In this document: piece after piece, positions 45,731-54,826 of the stretch
Layout: every line of letters starts with the position of its first letter
Numbering within the stretch: the stretch's first letter is position 1
Assembly (NCBI RefSeq): GCF_001418335.1
Contig: NZ_LIPP01000004.1
Span: 1-64,000, forward strand
Origin: Streptomyces aurantiacus
Lineage (GTDB): Bacteria; Actinomycetota; Actinomycetes; Streptomycetales; Streptomycetaceae
Length of the DNA: 64,000 nucleotides
Reading direction: 5' to 3'
Made by a program: the position numbers and the translations under genes
Notes under the pieces: model-generated
The model's input: the letters and a program-made list of their open reading frames with translations, nothing else
Told to the model about the DNA's origin: nothing
Database searches by the model: none

Positions 45731-45767
45731 GCCAGTGATCACTGGCAACGAATGCCCTGATCAGGGC
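45731..45767. promoter_or_regulatory. Two perfect TGATCA-centred palindromes
   Basis: GCCAGTGATCACTGGC (45731-45746) and GCCCTGATCAGGGC (45754-45767) are perfect palindromes with the same TGATCA centre, 7 bases apart. They lie between the end of a kinase gene and the start of the dehydrogenase gene, so they are probably operators of the latter. Neither is followed by a T run. Confidence 0.55.
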
Positions 45768-45801
45768 GTCGCCGCAGTCACGACCGTGGATATGAGCGTG
45801 G

Positions 45802-47460
45802 TCACGGGTCGATCTCAAGGCCCTCTCGTGCGCCCTTGAACACCGCCGTGCCGCGTTTCTCGTCCGCCGTCCCCTTGGGCATGTCCACGCGCAGCTCGTA
45901 CATACGGCTGTCGCGGGTGAGGATCACCAGCTCCATGACGCGGGTCAGGGTGCCCTCGGTGTCGTAGGTGGTGTCGGCGAGTGTGGCCTCGTACCCGTCG
46001 AAGGTCGTCGGCGTGTACAGGCTTTTCGAGTCCCCGTAGCCCGCCCAGGTGTCGCCCTGCTCCTTCGCCCGGACCATCGACGAGCTCGGTGCCTCGTCCC
46101 ACTGCGTGAGCCGGACCTGGATGACCTCGTCGTTGTCGAAGATCGCCATCCGCGGCTGGTCGTCGGCGTCGCCCTGCTCGTGGAAGCGCACGTACTGCTT
46201 GGGGAGGTGCAGGACGGCGCGCATCTCCTTCTCCGGGCGGGCGGTCCACACCCCGGTGCCCGAGGGTGCCTTCGGGCCCGGGGTGGTGGTCGCCGGCGAG
46301 CTCTTCGAACTCCCCGATGCCGCCCCGCCCCCCGCCGTTCCGCCGGCGGCGTCGCTGTCGACGTCGGTGAGCGAGGTGCCCAGCCAGACGCCGCCCGCTA
46401 TGAGCAGGGCGCCGGCGACGGTGCCGGCGACAAGGCGGGGAGTGCGGCGCCTGCGCTTCGGGGGTACGGCATCGGGGTGGGCGCTATTGTCGGCTTCGGG
46501 CGCGGAGACGGGGCCGGAAGCGGGGCCGACCACGACGGGTTCGTCCGGGCGCCGCCCGAACCGTACCGTTCCGGAGTCGTCGGCGAACTCCCGTAAGTGC
46601 GAGGCGTCCTGCGGTGCCGTCAGGTCGCCCCTCGGGACCGGCCAGCCCTCCGCCACCGCCTCCAGCGCGGCAGCGACCTCGTCGGCGTCCGGCCGCTGGT
46701 CCGGGTCCTTCGTCAGGAGCCGGACGATCAGCGGCCCGAGCGGTCCCGCGTGCTGGGGCTCCGGCGGCTCGGCGGACAGGATCGCGGCGAGGGTGGACTC
46801 CAGCGTCGTACGCCGGAACGGGGACCAGCCCTCGACGGCCGCGTACAGGCAGACGCCCAGGGACCACATGTCCGCGGCCGGGCCCGCGCCCCGCCCCGAC
46901 ATCCGCTCCGGTGCGATGAACTCCAGGGAGCCGACGAACTCCCCGCTCATGGTGAGGGATTCCTCGCCCTGGATGTGCGCGATGCCGAAGTCGGTGAGCA
47001 CGACGCGGCCGTGCTGTCCGAGCAGGACGTTCGCGGGCTTCACGTCGCGGTGCACGATGCCCTTGGCGTGCGCGGCCTTCAGGGCGCCCACCACGGCCAG
47101 TCCGATCCGCGCCGACTCGGTGGGCGGGAGCGCGCCGCGCTGCAGCACCTCGTGGAGCGACTCGCCACGGATCAACTCCATGACGATCCACGGCAGTCCG
47201 TCCTCCACGACCACGTCGTGGATCGCGACGGCGCCGGGGTGGTCGACGCGCGCGGCGGCCCGCGCCTCTCGCTGCAGCCGGTGGTACGCGCGCTGGTGGG
47301 CCGCGTCCCGCGGATCGCCGGGCAGCCGGGGCTCCTTGACCGCGACGTCCCGCTCCACGAGTTCGTCCGTGGCCTTCCACACGGTGCCCATGCCGCCCGA
47401 ACCGATGCGCTCGGTCAGCCGGTAGCGGCCACCGATCAGGCGCCCCCCGTCTTCGCTCAA
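45802..47460 (-). CDS. Transmembrane Ser/Thr protein kinase (TTG start)
   Basis: This 552-residue Hanks-type kinase has IGSGGMGTVW, VAVKE, IVHRDVKPANVLL, TDFGIA and SPFRR, all key residues in place. A membrane helix lies near residues 340-362. The external domain (about 190 residues) follows a Gly/Ser/Thr linker and carries RAVLHLPKQYVRFHEQGD. The start is TTG 47460, overlapping the TGA of the DAG-kinase-like gene (TTGA), with GGAGG 4 bases upstream. The longer frame to 47619 is only the upstream gene. It is the last kinase of the array. Confidence 0.88.
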   Translation of the reverse strand: MSEDGGRLIGGRYRLTERIGSGGMGTVWKATDELVERDVAVKEPRLPGDPRDAAHQRAYHRLQREARAAARVDHPGAVAIHDVVVEDGLPWIVMELIRGESLHEVLQRGALPPTESARIGLAVVGALKAAHAKGIVHRDVKPANVLLGQHGRVVLTDFGIAHIQGEESLTMSGEFVGSLEFIAPERMSGRGAGPAADMWSLGVCLYAAVEGWSPFRRTTLESTLAAILSAEPPEPQHAGPLGPLIVRLLTKDPDQRPDADEVAAALEAVAEGWPVPRGDLTAPQDASHLREFADDSGTVRFGRRPDEPVVVGPASGPVSAPEADNSAHPDAVPPKRRRRTPRLVAGTVAGALLIAGGVWLGTSLTDVDSDAAGGTAGGGAASGSSKSSPATTTPGPKAPSGTGVWTARPEKEMRAVLHLPKQYVRFHEQGDADDQPRMAIFDNDEVIQVRLTQWDEAPSSSMVRAKEQGDTWAGYGDSKSLYTPTTFDGYEATLADTTYDTEGTLTRVMELVILTRDSRMYELRVDMPKGTADEKRGTAVFKGAREGLEIDP

Positions 47461-48839
47461 AGTTCCTCCCTGGGCAGGGCCCGGTGGTGAAGTGCCGTAC
47501 GTCCCACCGCCGCCGCGAGCTTGCGCAGCCGGCGCCAGTCCATGGGCGGCTTGGTCTCCGGAACGCCCGGCCGGTTCCCGGGGACGCGCACGCGCAGGGC
47601 GCCGGGCTCGATCCGGCACCGTACGGGAGTGGGAAGGACGAGCGCCTCGCCGTCCACGCCGACCTCTATCTCGGGGCGGTCGGCGTCCACGACCACCTCG
47701 CGGGCGGTCAGCACCGTGAGCCCGGTGGAGTGCGGGCCGAGGAGCAGCCCGGCGGCCTCGGCCGCGCTGCCGACCCTGATGCCGAGGACGCCCAGCACAC
47801 CGGACTCCAGCCGCTCGCGGTAGCCGAGCCCCGCCGGATCGTCCATGCGGTAGGGGTTGTTGCTCACCAGCAGGGCCTGAGGCGCGTCGATGACGGCCGC
47901 TTCGGCGCCGCCCTTCTCACCCACCTGGGCGGTCAGCCGCGGCCCCCGCTGGTGCGTGAGCAGTTCCGGCAGCAGCTCCAGCGTCGTACGGACCTTGTCG
48001 TCCCGGTACGCGGGGCTCTGCACGACCACCGCGTACGCCCCGAACGAGGCGTTGTTGACGAATGGATGGGTGTCGGCGAAACCGAGGTCTATGCGCAGTT
48101 CGACCCCGGCGTCGGTGAGCGCGTCCAGGCTCGCCGCCGGGTCGTCGCGGTCGAGCCCGAGGTCCATGGCGAAGTGGTTGCGGGTCCCGGCGCAGACGAC
48201 GAGGAACGGTATGTCGTGCTGGGCGGCGACCGCGGCGACGAGGGCCTGCGTACCGTCGCCGCCCGCGACACCGAGCAGGTCGGCGCCGTCCGCGACGGCC
48301 TTCTGGGCGAGTTCGGTCACGTCCTCGTGCCGCTCGGGGTCGAGGAGGTGCACCCGCGCCCCGAGCCGCTCGGCCTTCTCCCGCAGCCCGAACCGCTCGA
48401 CCTTCCCGCCCCCGGACCGCGGGTTCATGATGAGGAAGGGCTTGGCGGGAGCGGGAGTCCGGTGCTCAGGCACGCTCACCACGTGCGACTTGGTGCTGCT
48501 GAGCGCGTACTTCCCGGCCCAGACTGCGAAACCCCACAGGACCAGGGACACCACGACGACCCACAGCAGGTTCTCGGCGGCGAAGAACCAGAGGACGGCG
48601 GCGGGCGTCGCGAGGGCCAGTGCCCCGGCCGCGCCCCGGGCCGCCCCGCGCAGGGTCAGCACCCACCACAGCGCGGCCACGGTCAGCGCCGTGCCGAACA
48701 CCCCCACGGGGACGAGCAGCACGCTCTCCACCCTCGTGGTCACGGTCAGCATCAGCACCGCGCCACCGGCGGCCCCCAGCGCGCCGCGCGCCGCCCACCG
48801 CTGCCGGGCATGCGCCCGGCCGCCAAGTTCCAGGCCCAC
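47457..48839 (-). CDS. Diacylglycerol-kinase-type membrane protein
   Basis: This 460-residue protein has four hydrophobic helices in the first 105 residues. A DAGK catalytic domain follows with NPRSGGGKVERF, GVAGGDGTQALVAAVA (GGDGT nucleotide motif) and RNHFAMDLGLDRDD. It would phosphorylate diacylglycerol or a related lipid using ATP. Its stop overlaps the start of the next kinase, so its product is made together with a Ser/Thr kinase. This physical link between lipid and protein kinases suggests membrane-signal coupling (inference). Confidence 0.87.
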   Translation of the reverse strand: MGLELGGRAHARQRWAARGALGAAGGAVLMLTVTTRVESVLLVPVGVFGTALTVAALWWVLTLRGAARGAAGALALATPAAVLWFFAAENLLWVVVVSLVLWGFAVWAGKYALSSTKSHVVSVPEHRTPAPAKPFLIMNPRSGGGKVERFGLREKAERLGARVHLLDPERHEDVTELAQKAVADGADLLGVAGGDGTQALVAAVAAQHDIPFLVVCAGTRNHFAMDLGLDRDDPAASLDALTDAGVELRIDLGFADTHPFVNNASFGAYAVVVQSPAYRDDKVRTTLELLPELLTHQRGPRLTAQVGEKGGAEAAVIDAPQALLVSNNPYRMDDPAGLGYRERLESGVLGVLGIRVGSAAEAAGLLLGPHSTGLTVLTAREVVVDADRPEIEVGVDGEALVLPTPVRCRIEPGALRVRVPGNRPGVPETKPPMDWRRLRKLAAAVGRTALHHRALPREEL

Positions 48840-49006
48840 GCCTGCCGCCTCTCTCCAAGTCCAGAGGCAGCAGTATGCCTCTCCCCAGGCCGAGTTGACG
48901 TTTCACGTCTGCACCGGGCTACGGGACCACGGGACTACGGAACTGACCCGGCCCGGGCCCCAGTTCCCGCCTGCCCGCCTGTCCGCCTGTCCGCCGGCCC
49001 GCCGGT

Positions 49007-50701
49007 TCACAGCCTGTCGATGTCCAGGTTCGCGATGGCCGTCTTCGCGACCTCACGCCCGCGCTCGGTGAAGTCGCCCTTGCCCGGGTAACCGATCATG
49101 AGCCTGTACATGTCGCCGGACTTCGTCTTGTAGTAGAGGACCTGGATCTCGCGCGGACGCGGATTCTGGGTGTCCGTGCTCGTATAGACGACGGTGTTGC
49201 GGGCGGCCTTGCGGTCCTTGTACGTCGTCTCGACGGCATCGCTCCTCGGCGCGGGCTCCGAGTCCATGTCCAGGCCGTAGGCGCCGCTCTCGCGGTACGT
49301 GGCGTCGTCGTCGTACATCTCGGCCGCCGCCGTCCCGGCGATCTCGCCCGCGGTGTCCTCGGTCTTCTTCGCCAGCGACAGGGTGATCCAGAGGCTGCCG
49401 CTCAAGTCGGTCCACTGGGCCCAGTGGTCGCCCTTGGGCGCGTCGGGCTTGGGCCCCGTCCTCTGGTAGCCGGCCGGTACCGCGACCGTCGCGCCCAGCG
49501 GCTTCACGTCCGCCTTCTTCCAGTTGTCCGGCAGCGGCCCCGCGAACGGGTCCGCGACCACCAGGTATGCGGCCACCGCCGCCGCCGACGCGACGACCGC
49601 GGCGCCGACGCCGGCGCCGATCCAGCCCTTGCGGCCGACCCGGGACGACGTCCCGCCGGCTCCCGTCCCAGCGGCTCCCGTCCCAGCGGGTTCCACGACC
49701 TGGACGATCCGTGTGGGCTCCGGCTGGGGCGGGCGCGCGGTCTGTTCCAGGAGCGCGCGCACCCGCGCCGCGTCCGGGCGGCGGTTCGGGTCCTTGTCGA
49801 GGAGGCCGTTGATGGCCTCGGCGAGCGGTCCCGTGGCCGCGGTGGGCGGGGCCGGCGCGGCGTTGAGGACGGACTGGAGCGTCGCGGGCGTGTTGGTGCG
49901 GCGGAACGGCGAGACGCCCTCCGTGGCCGCGTACAGGACCACGCCGAGCGACCAGAGGTCGGAGGCCGGACCCGGGCGCTGCCCCAACACCCGTTCGGGC
50001 GCGATGAACTCGGGCGAGCCGACGAAGCCGCCCGTGTCGGTCAGGTTCGTCTCGCCCTCGATCTGGGCGATGCCGAAGTCGGTGAGGACCACCCGGTCGC
50101 CCGTGCCGAGCAGTACGTTGTCCGGCTTGACGTCGCGGTGCAGGATGCCCGCCGCGTGCGCGGCCTCCAGCGCGCCGAGCACCTCCAGGCCGATTCTCGC
50201 CGCTTCCCGTGCCCCGAGGGTGCCCTCCTGCAGCGCGCCGCCGAGCGAACGGCCCCGGACCAGTTCCATCACGATCCACGGCTGGCCGTCCACGACGGCG
50301 ACATCATGGACGTTCACGACCGCCGGGTGGTCGAGCCGGGCCGCGGCGCGCGCCTCGCGGCGCATCCGCTCGAAAACATTGGCTCGTTCACGTTCGGGAA
50401 GGTGGTCGGGGACACGCGGTTCCTTGACCGCGACCTCCCGGTCCACCGTCTCGTCCTTGGCCCGCCACACGGTGCCCATGCCGCCGTGCCCGAGCTTGTC
50501 GAGCAGCCTGTACCGGCCTGCGATGAGCCGCCCGACACCGGGGTCCTGCGGCGCCTGCTGGGCCTGCTGCTCGGGTACGACTTGGGTGGGCGTGGCGTAC
50601 GGGTTCCCTGGGTGCGGTACGGCGGCCGGTTGGCGCGGCGGTTGCAGACCGAAACTCGTTGGCTCGTCGGATCCGTAAGGGGCTCCCCCGTTGCTGCTCA
50701 T
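49007..50701 (-). CDS. Transmembrane Ser/Thr protein kinase
   Basis: This 564-residue kinase has LGHGGMGTVWRA, VAVKEPR, ILHRDVKPDNVLL, TDFGIAQI and APERV, so it should be active. A Pro/Gln-rich tail of about 50 residues precedes the domain. One membrane helix lies near 357-382. The external domain (about 180 residues) begins GATVAVPAGYQR and is related in pattern to those of its neighbours. AAGGA precedes the ATG at 50701. The frame to 50758 has no ribosome site. Confidence 0.9.
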   Translation of the reverse strand: MSSNGGAPYGSDEPTSFGLQPPRQPAAVPHPGNPYATPTQVVPEQQAQQAPQDPGVGRLIAGRYRLLDKLGHGGMGTVWRAKDETVDREVAVKEPRVPDHLPERERANVFERMRREARAAARLDHPAVVNVHDVAVVDGQPWIVMELVRGRSLGGALQEGTLGAREAARIGLEVLGALEAAHAAGILHRDVKPDNVLLGTGDRVVLTDFGIAQIEGETNLTDTGGFVGSPEFIAPERVLGQRPGPASDLWSLGVVLYAATEGVSPFRRTNTPATLQSVLNAAPAPPTAATGPLAEAINGLLDKDPNRRPDAARVRALLEQTARPPQPEPTRIVQVVEPAGTGAAGTGAGGTSSRVGRKGWIGAGVGAAVVASAAAVAAYLVVADPFAGPLPDNWKKADVKPLGATVAVPAGYQRTGPKPDAPKGDHWAQWTDLSGSLWITLSLAKKTEDTAGEIAGTAAAEMYDDDATYRESGAYGLDMDSEPAPRSDAVETTYKDRKAARNTVVYTSTDTQNPRPREIQVLYYKTKSGDMYRLMIGYPGKGDFTERGREVAKTAIANLDIDRL

Positions 50702-50866
50702 GGGTCCATCCTTATCGCGACAAGTGCTTGCGCTCCACCCTCGGCGCTTTCCGGTCACAGACCCGTGACGCGCGGTGCTCCTTATGCGCCTTTTACGGCG
50801 TCCTGCGCTGTTCTACGGCCCGCCTGCGGCCCTCCTGCGGCCTTCCTGCGGCCTTGCCGCGGCGTC

Positions 50867-52480
50867 TTACGATCCGGTACGGGCGAACGTGTCGACCGCG
50901 ACGTCGAAGTACTCCCGTGCCTGCCGTGCCTGGCCGACCGGCGCCGACACCTGCACGTCGTTCATCCGGCCGCCCTCCTCCCAGCCCAGGACGTAGGTGT
51001 GCCGTGCGCCCTCCGCCTCGCTGAAGCCGTCCCAGGTGAACTCCCACAGCGCGGCGGTACGCCCGGCACGGGTGGTCTCCGTGACCCGGCCCCCGCGATA
51101 TCCGGGGTTGGTCTCGGGCCCCTTGGCCGCGGCGCGTTTCAGCACCTTGAGCGGGCCGCCCGGTACCGGGTCGGACACCTTGACGCCGATACGGAAGGTC
51201 TTGCCGGCGGACACGTAGTAGATCCGCTCGTCCCGCGTCTCGCGGGTGAAGCCCACGGGGACGGCGAGCGAGAAGCCCGCCGCGTCCTGGACGAGGCGGT
51301 ATCCCGTGGGCACGGTGCGACCGCCGGAGGCCGAGGGCCGGGAACCCGTGGCGGCCGTACCGGACGAGGACGCCGAACCCGTGGGCAGGGCCGGCCCGCT
51401 GCCGTCGTCGCCCATCAGCAGCGCCGCCGCGGACACGCCCGCCACGGCCATCGCCGCGACGAGGGCGGTCGCGATCAGCGCGTTGCGGATCGACGAGGGG
51501 ACGCCCGAGGAGGCGGCGAAGGAGGGCCTCAGCGGGTGCGGTACGGCGGGCTCCACGGTCGTCGGCGGCGGGGTCGCGACTTCCCGGCCCGGCACGTCCC
51601 GCTCTTCCGGCGTGGCGCCGGGCGGCACGGGCGGCATGCGGCCCGTGTCCAGAAAGGCCCGCAGCAGCCACTCCGCCTCGATCGCGTCGAGCCGCCGCGC
51701 GGGATCGCGTTCGAGGAGGCCCCGTACGACGGGAAGCAGGGGCTCGACAGCGGCGGGCGGGTATATGTCCTCGTTCACCACGGCGTGCAGGGTGCCGCCC
51801 AACGAGTCGCGGCGGAACGGTGATTCACCGCTCAGAGCCGTACAGAGCAGCACACCGAGCGACCACAGGTCGGACTCGGGTCCGGTCCTGGCGCCCGACA
51901 TCCGCTCGGGTGCGGTGTATTCGGGCGAGCCGACGAACGCCCCGCTCTCGGTGAGTGTCGACGCGCCCGAGACCTGCGCGACCCCGAAGTCGGTGAGGAC
52001 GACGATGCCGTCCAGGTTGAGGAGCACGTTCGCGGGCTTCAGGTCGCGGTGCAGGACGCCGGCGTCGTGCGCCTTGCGCAGCGCGCCGAGGAGATCGACC
52101 CCTATGCGGGCCGCCTCGACGGCGTCGACGGGGCCGTACCGGGATATCCGCTCGGCGAGCGAGCCTCCTTCGAGCAGGTCCATGACGATGCAGGGGCGTT
52201 CGTCGTCCTCCACGACGTCGTGCACGACGATGATGTGCGGGTGCCGCAGTTGCGCGACCGCGCGTGCCTCACGCAGGGTGCGTTCGCGTTGCAGCCGGGA
52301 CTCCGCTGCGGAGAGCGTGGTGTCCAGGGCGAGTTCCTTGACCGCGACCTGTCGGGCGAGCAGTTGGTCCGTGGCCCGCCATACGACGCCCATGCCGCCC
52401 CGGCCGATCTGGGCCTCCAGGCGGTAACGGCCCCCGATGACACGGGCGTTGTCCTCAGGTCTCTCCCCCTCGGTCCCCAT
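50867..52480 (-). CDS. Transmembrane Ser/Thr protein kinase
   Basis: This 537-residue kinase has IGRGGMGVVWRA, VAVKELAL, VLHRDLKPANVLL and TDFGVAQV, with a complete catalytic set. One membrane helix lies near residues 327-353. The external domain starts with GYRLVQDAAGFSLAVPVGF and ends FDVAVDTFARTGS. Start ATG 52480 gives MGTEGERPED; ATG 52492 is an alternative. It follows the next kinase of the array after a spacer holding a dispersed repeat. Confidence 0.9.
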   Translation of the reverse strand: MGTEGERPEDNARVIGGRYRLEAQIGRGGMGVVWRATDQLLARQVAVKELALDTTLSAAESRLQRERTLREARAVAQLRHPHIIVVHDVVEDDERPCIVMDLLEGGSLAERISRYGPVDAVEAARIGVDLLGALRKAHDAGVLHRDLKPANVLLNLDGIVVLTDFGVAQVSGASTLTESGAFVGSPEYTAPERMSGARTGPESDLWSLGVLLCTALSGESPFRRDSLGGTLHAVVNEDIYPPAAVEPLLPVVRGLLERDPARRLDAIEAEWLLRAFLDTGRMPPVPPGATPEERDVPGREVATPPPTTVEPAVPHPLRPSFAASSGVPSSIRNALIATALVAAMAVAGVSAAALLMGDDGSGPALPTGSASSSGTAATGSRPSASGGRTVPTGYRLVQDAAGFSLAVPVGFTRETRDERIYYVSAGKTFRIGVKVSDPVPGGPLKVLKRAAAKGPETNPGYRGGRVTETTRAGRTAALWEFTWDGFSEAEGARHTYVLGWEEGGRMNDVQVSAPVGQARQAREYFDVAVDTFARTGS

Positions 52481-52588
52481 GCGCCCCATCATGCCGCACC
52501 GGACGAAACCCCTCCGGGTCCGCGCACAGGCCTGGCCGACAAGTGCCGTACAGAGCCGCGCCCCGTAAGGAGGAGCGACCCCTAGCCT

Positions 52589-52719
52589 CTAGGGGGCGCG
52601 GGGAACTGCGCGCCCAGCCACAACGCACCGGCAGCGGACACGACACGGCGCCCCCGTCAGGCACGACGAGGCACGGCAGGCACGACGAGGCACCACGGAC
52701 ATGGTGGGGGCCGGCGTCA
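52589..52719. repeat. Dispersed GGGGCGCGGGGAACTGCGCG copy and GGCACGACGA repeats
   Basis: A copy of the dispersed element lies at 52589-52621. It is followed by direct repeats of GGCACGACGAGGCAC near 52660-52695, between two kinase genes. Confidence 0.7.
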
Positions 52720-54549
52720 CTACGAAGCCGGCGGCCGCCACCCACGCAAAATCGTGTCGAACCGCTCCCGCGCCGTGTCCCAGTCCGCCGCGGGCGAGGA
52801 CATGTAGATCACGTACTCGACACCGTCACGGCCGAGATACGCCTGTTCGATGGCGCGGCGCGGGCCGGGGAACTCCGTGTCCTTGGACAGCGCGGTCCAG
52901 GTGAAGTCCCACAGCGCCCCCGGGCGGTCGCGGAAGGTGTTGGACTCCATGCTGACCTGCTGGTAGTCGACCAACCGCACCGAGACCTGCTGTTCCAGGT
53001 CCTCCAGGTGCCGGGACGGTTCGTCAAAGTCCGGCGAGTCGTCGACGGCGATGCGTACGAAGTGCTCGCCGTCGTCGGGCGTGTAGTCGACCTGGGTGCC
53101 TTCGACCTGCCGCTCCCAGCCCTTGGGCAGCACGAGGCTGAAGCCCTGGACATCGTCGACGCGCTCCCAGCCGTCGGGCACGTCACCGGTCCCGGCCCCG
53201 TCGGTCTGCTTCCCGTCGCCGTCGCCGTCCTCGGCCGAGGAGGACGGGTTCGAGGGAGACGGGTCCGAGGACGACGACGTGTCGGTGTCCCGCCATTCGT
53301 CCGAGAGCAGCATCGCCGCGACGCCACCGCCGCCGACGAGCGCGGCCGCCAGCACGACCGCGGCGACGGTGCGGAACCTGCGGCGGCCGGGCCGGGCGAC
53401 CACCGCCGGCTGGTTCGCGGTGGCGACGGCCGGGTCGGGAACGGGCCGGCCGTGGCCGCCGTAGGTGTCGTGACCGACCGGCCTGCCATAAGGGTCCTGC
53501 GCGTACTGGTTGCCCTGGGAACCGGAAGCCCCGTACGGCGACCCCTGGGCGGCGACGTGGGTGGCGTCCTGGGAGCCGGGGGCGACGGCCTGCGCCGACC
53601 CGTACGTGCCCTGGGACCCCGACGACCCGTACGCGCTGCCCTGGGACCCCGAGTCATACGTTTCCGGGGGTGCCTGTGTTCCAGCCACATGTTGCGTCGG
53701 CACATAGGCCTGCGCCGAGTTCGGTGTGCGCCCCTCCGCGGCCTCGGCGAGCATCTGCTCGGCCTCGTCAGGACCTGGCCGCTCGGCGGGGTCCTTGCGC
53801 AGCAGGGCGGTGATGACGGACGTGAGCGCGCCCGCCTTCTGCGGGGTCTCGGGCTCCTCGGCGACCACGGCCTGCATGGTGGTCAGGGGTGTCGTCCGGC
53901 GGAACGGGGACAGTCCCTCGACCGCCGTGTAGAGCGTCGCGCCGAGTGCCCACAGGTCGGAGGAGGGACCGGGATCCTCGCCGCGAATGCGCTCGGGCGC
54001 CAGATAGTCGACCGATCCGACGATCTCGCCGGTACGCGTGATCGTCGTGTCCCCCTCGACCTGCGCGATCCCGAAGTCGGTGAGCAGCACCCGCCCGTCC
54101 TGGGAGAGCAGTACGTTGCCGGGCTTGACGTCGCGGTGCAGTACGCCGGCGGAGTGCGCGGCCCGCAGCGCACGCAGGACCCACAGCCCGACCCGAGCCG
54201 CCTCCCTGGGCTCGATACTGCCCGACTCCTTGACGGCGTCGGCCAGCGAGCCGCCCTCGACCAGCTCCATCACGATCCACGGCCGGCCGTCGTGCTCCAG
54301 CACGTCGTGCACGGTGACGACGGCCGAGTGGTTGATGCGCGCCGCCGCCCGTGCCTCGGCCCGGGTACGGGCGAGGAGGACGCCCCGCTCGCCTTCGGAC
54401 ACGTACAGTGCGGCCGTCAGCTCCTTGATGGCGACGGTGCGGTGCAGCACCTCGTCGTGTGCGCGCCACACCCGGCCCATACCGCCACTGCCGATGGATT
54501 CGGCGAGCCGGTAGCGCCCCGCCAGAAGCAGGCCCTGCATCTGATTCAC
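52720..54549 (-). CDS. Transmembrane Ser/Thr protein kinase with Gly/Ser/Tyr linker
   Basis: This 609-residue kinase has IGSGGMGRVWRA, VAIKELTA, VLHRDVKPGNVLL, TDFGIAQVEGD and a full C-lobe. The linker (residues about 285-385) is SGSQGxxYG-rich with repeated GSQG units. A membrane helix lies near 390-415. The external domain contains GFSLVLPKGWERQVEGTQVD and ends FDTILRGWRPPAS. GTG 54549 follows GGGGA closely; ATG 54540 is possible. Confidence 0.9.
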   Translation of the reverse strand: MNQMQGLLLAGRYRLAESIGSGGMGRVWRAHDEVLHRTVAIKELTAALYVSEGERGVLLARTRAEARAAARINHSAVVTVHDVLEHDGRPWIVMELVEGGSLADAVKESGSIEPREAARVGLWVLRALRAAHSAGVLHRDVKPGNVLLSQDGRVLLTDFGIAQVEGDTTITRTGEIVGSVDYLAPERIRGEDPGPSSDLWALGATLYTAVEGLSPFRRTTPLTTMQAVVAEEPETPQKAGALTSVITALLRKDPAERPGPDEAEQMLAEAAEGRTPNSAQAYVPTQHVAGTQAPPETYDSGSQGSAYGSSGSQGTYGSAQAVAPGSQDATHVAAQGSPYGASGSQGNQYAQDPYGRPVGHDTYGGHGRPVPDPAVATANQPAVVARPGRRRFRTVAAVVLAAALVGGGGVAAMLLSDEWRDTDTSSSSDPSPSNPSSSAEDGDGDGKQTDGAGTGDVPDGWERVDDVQGFSLVLPKGWERQVEGTQVDYTPDDGEHFVRIAVDDSPDFDEPSRHLEDLEQQVSVRLVDYQQVSMESNTFRDRPGALWDFTWTALSKDTEFPGPRRAIEQAYLGRDGVEYVIYMSSPAADWDTARERFDTILRGWRPPAS

Positions 54550-54780
54550 GTTTCCCCGCAATGCTCTTGACAGGGTCAGACTAAGGACCGACACCCGCCC
54601 AGGGAACCGGCGGGGTACCACGGAGACAGCACTGTGACGGTTGCCTCGTCCGTGAACGAGCCGCCGCCGACCGATGACCAGGCACGGAGCACAAAACCGG
54701 GGTCACCACCCCGCCGGGAAACTGACCGAACCGATGTCACGGCCGCACAAAGGCCGCGACCGCGCAGTGTCATGACGCCA

Positions 54781-54826
54781 CATCAACGGGTGATCTGGTA
54801 CGTCATCAACCGGTGATCTGGTACGT
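54781..54826. repeat. 23-base tandem duplication covering the pseudokinase stop codon
   Basis: CATCAACGGGTGATCTGGTA at 54781 begins a 23-base unit that recurs directly at 54804 with one mismatch. The second unit holds the end of the pseudokinase frame, so the last codons and stop are duplicated downstream. Confidence 0.85.
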
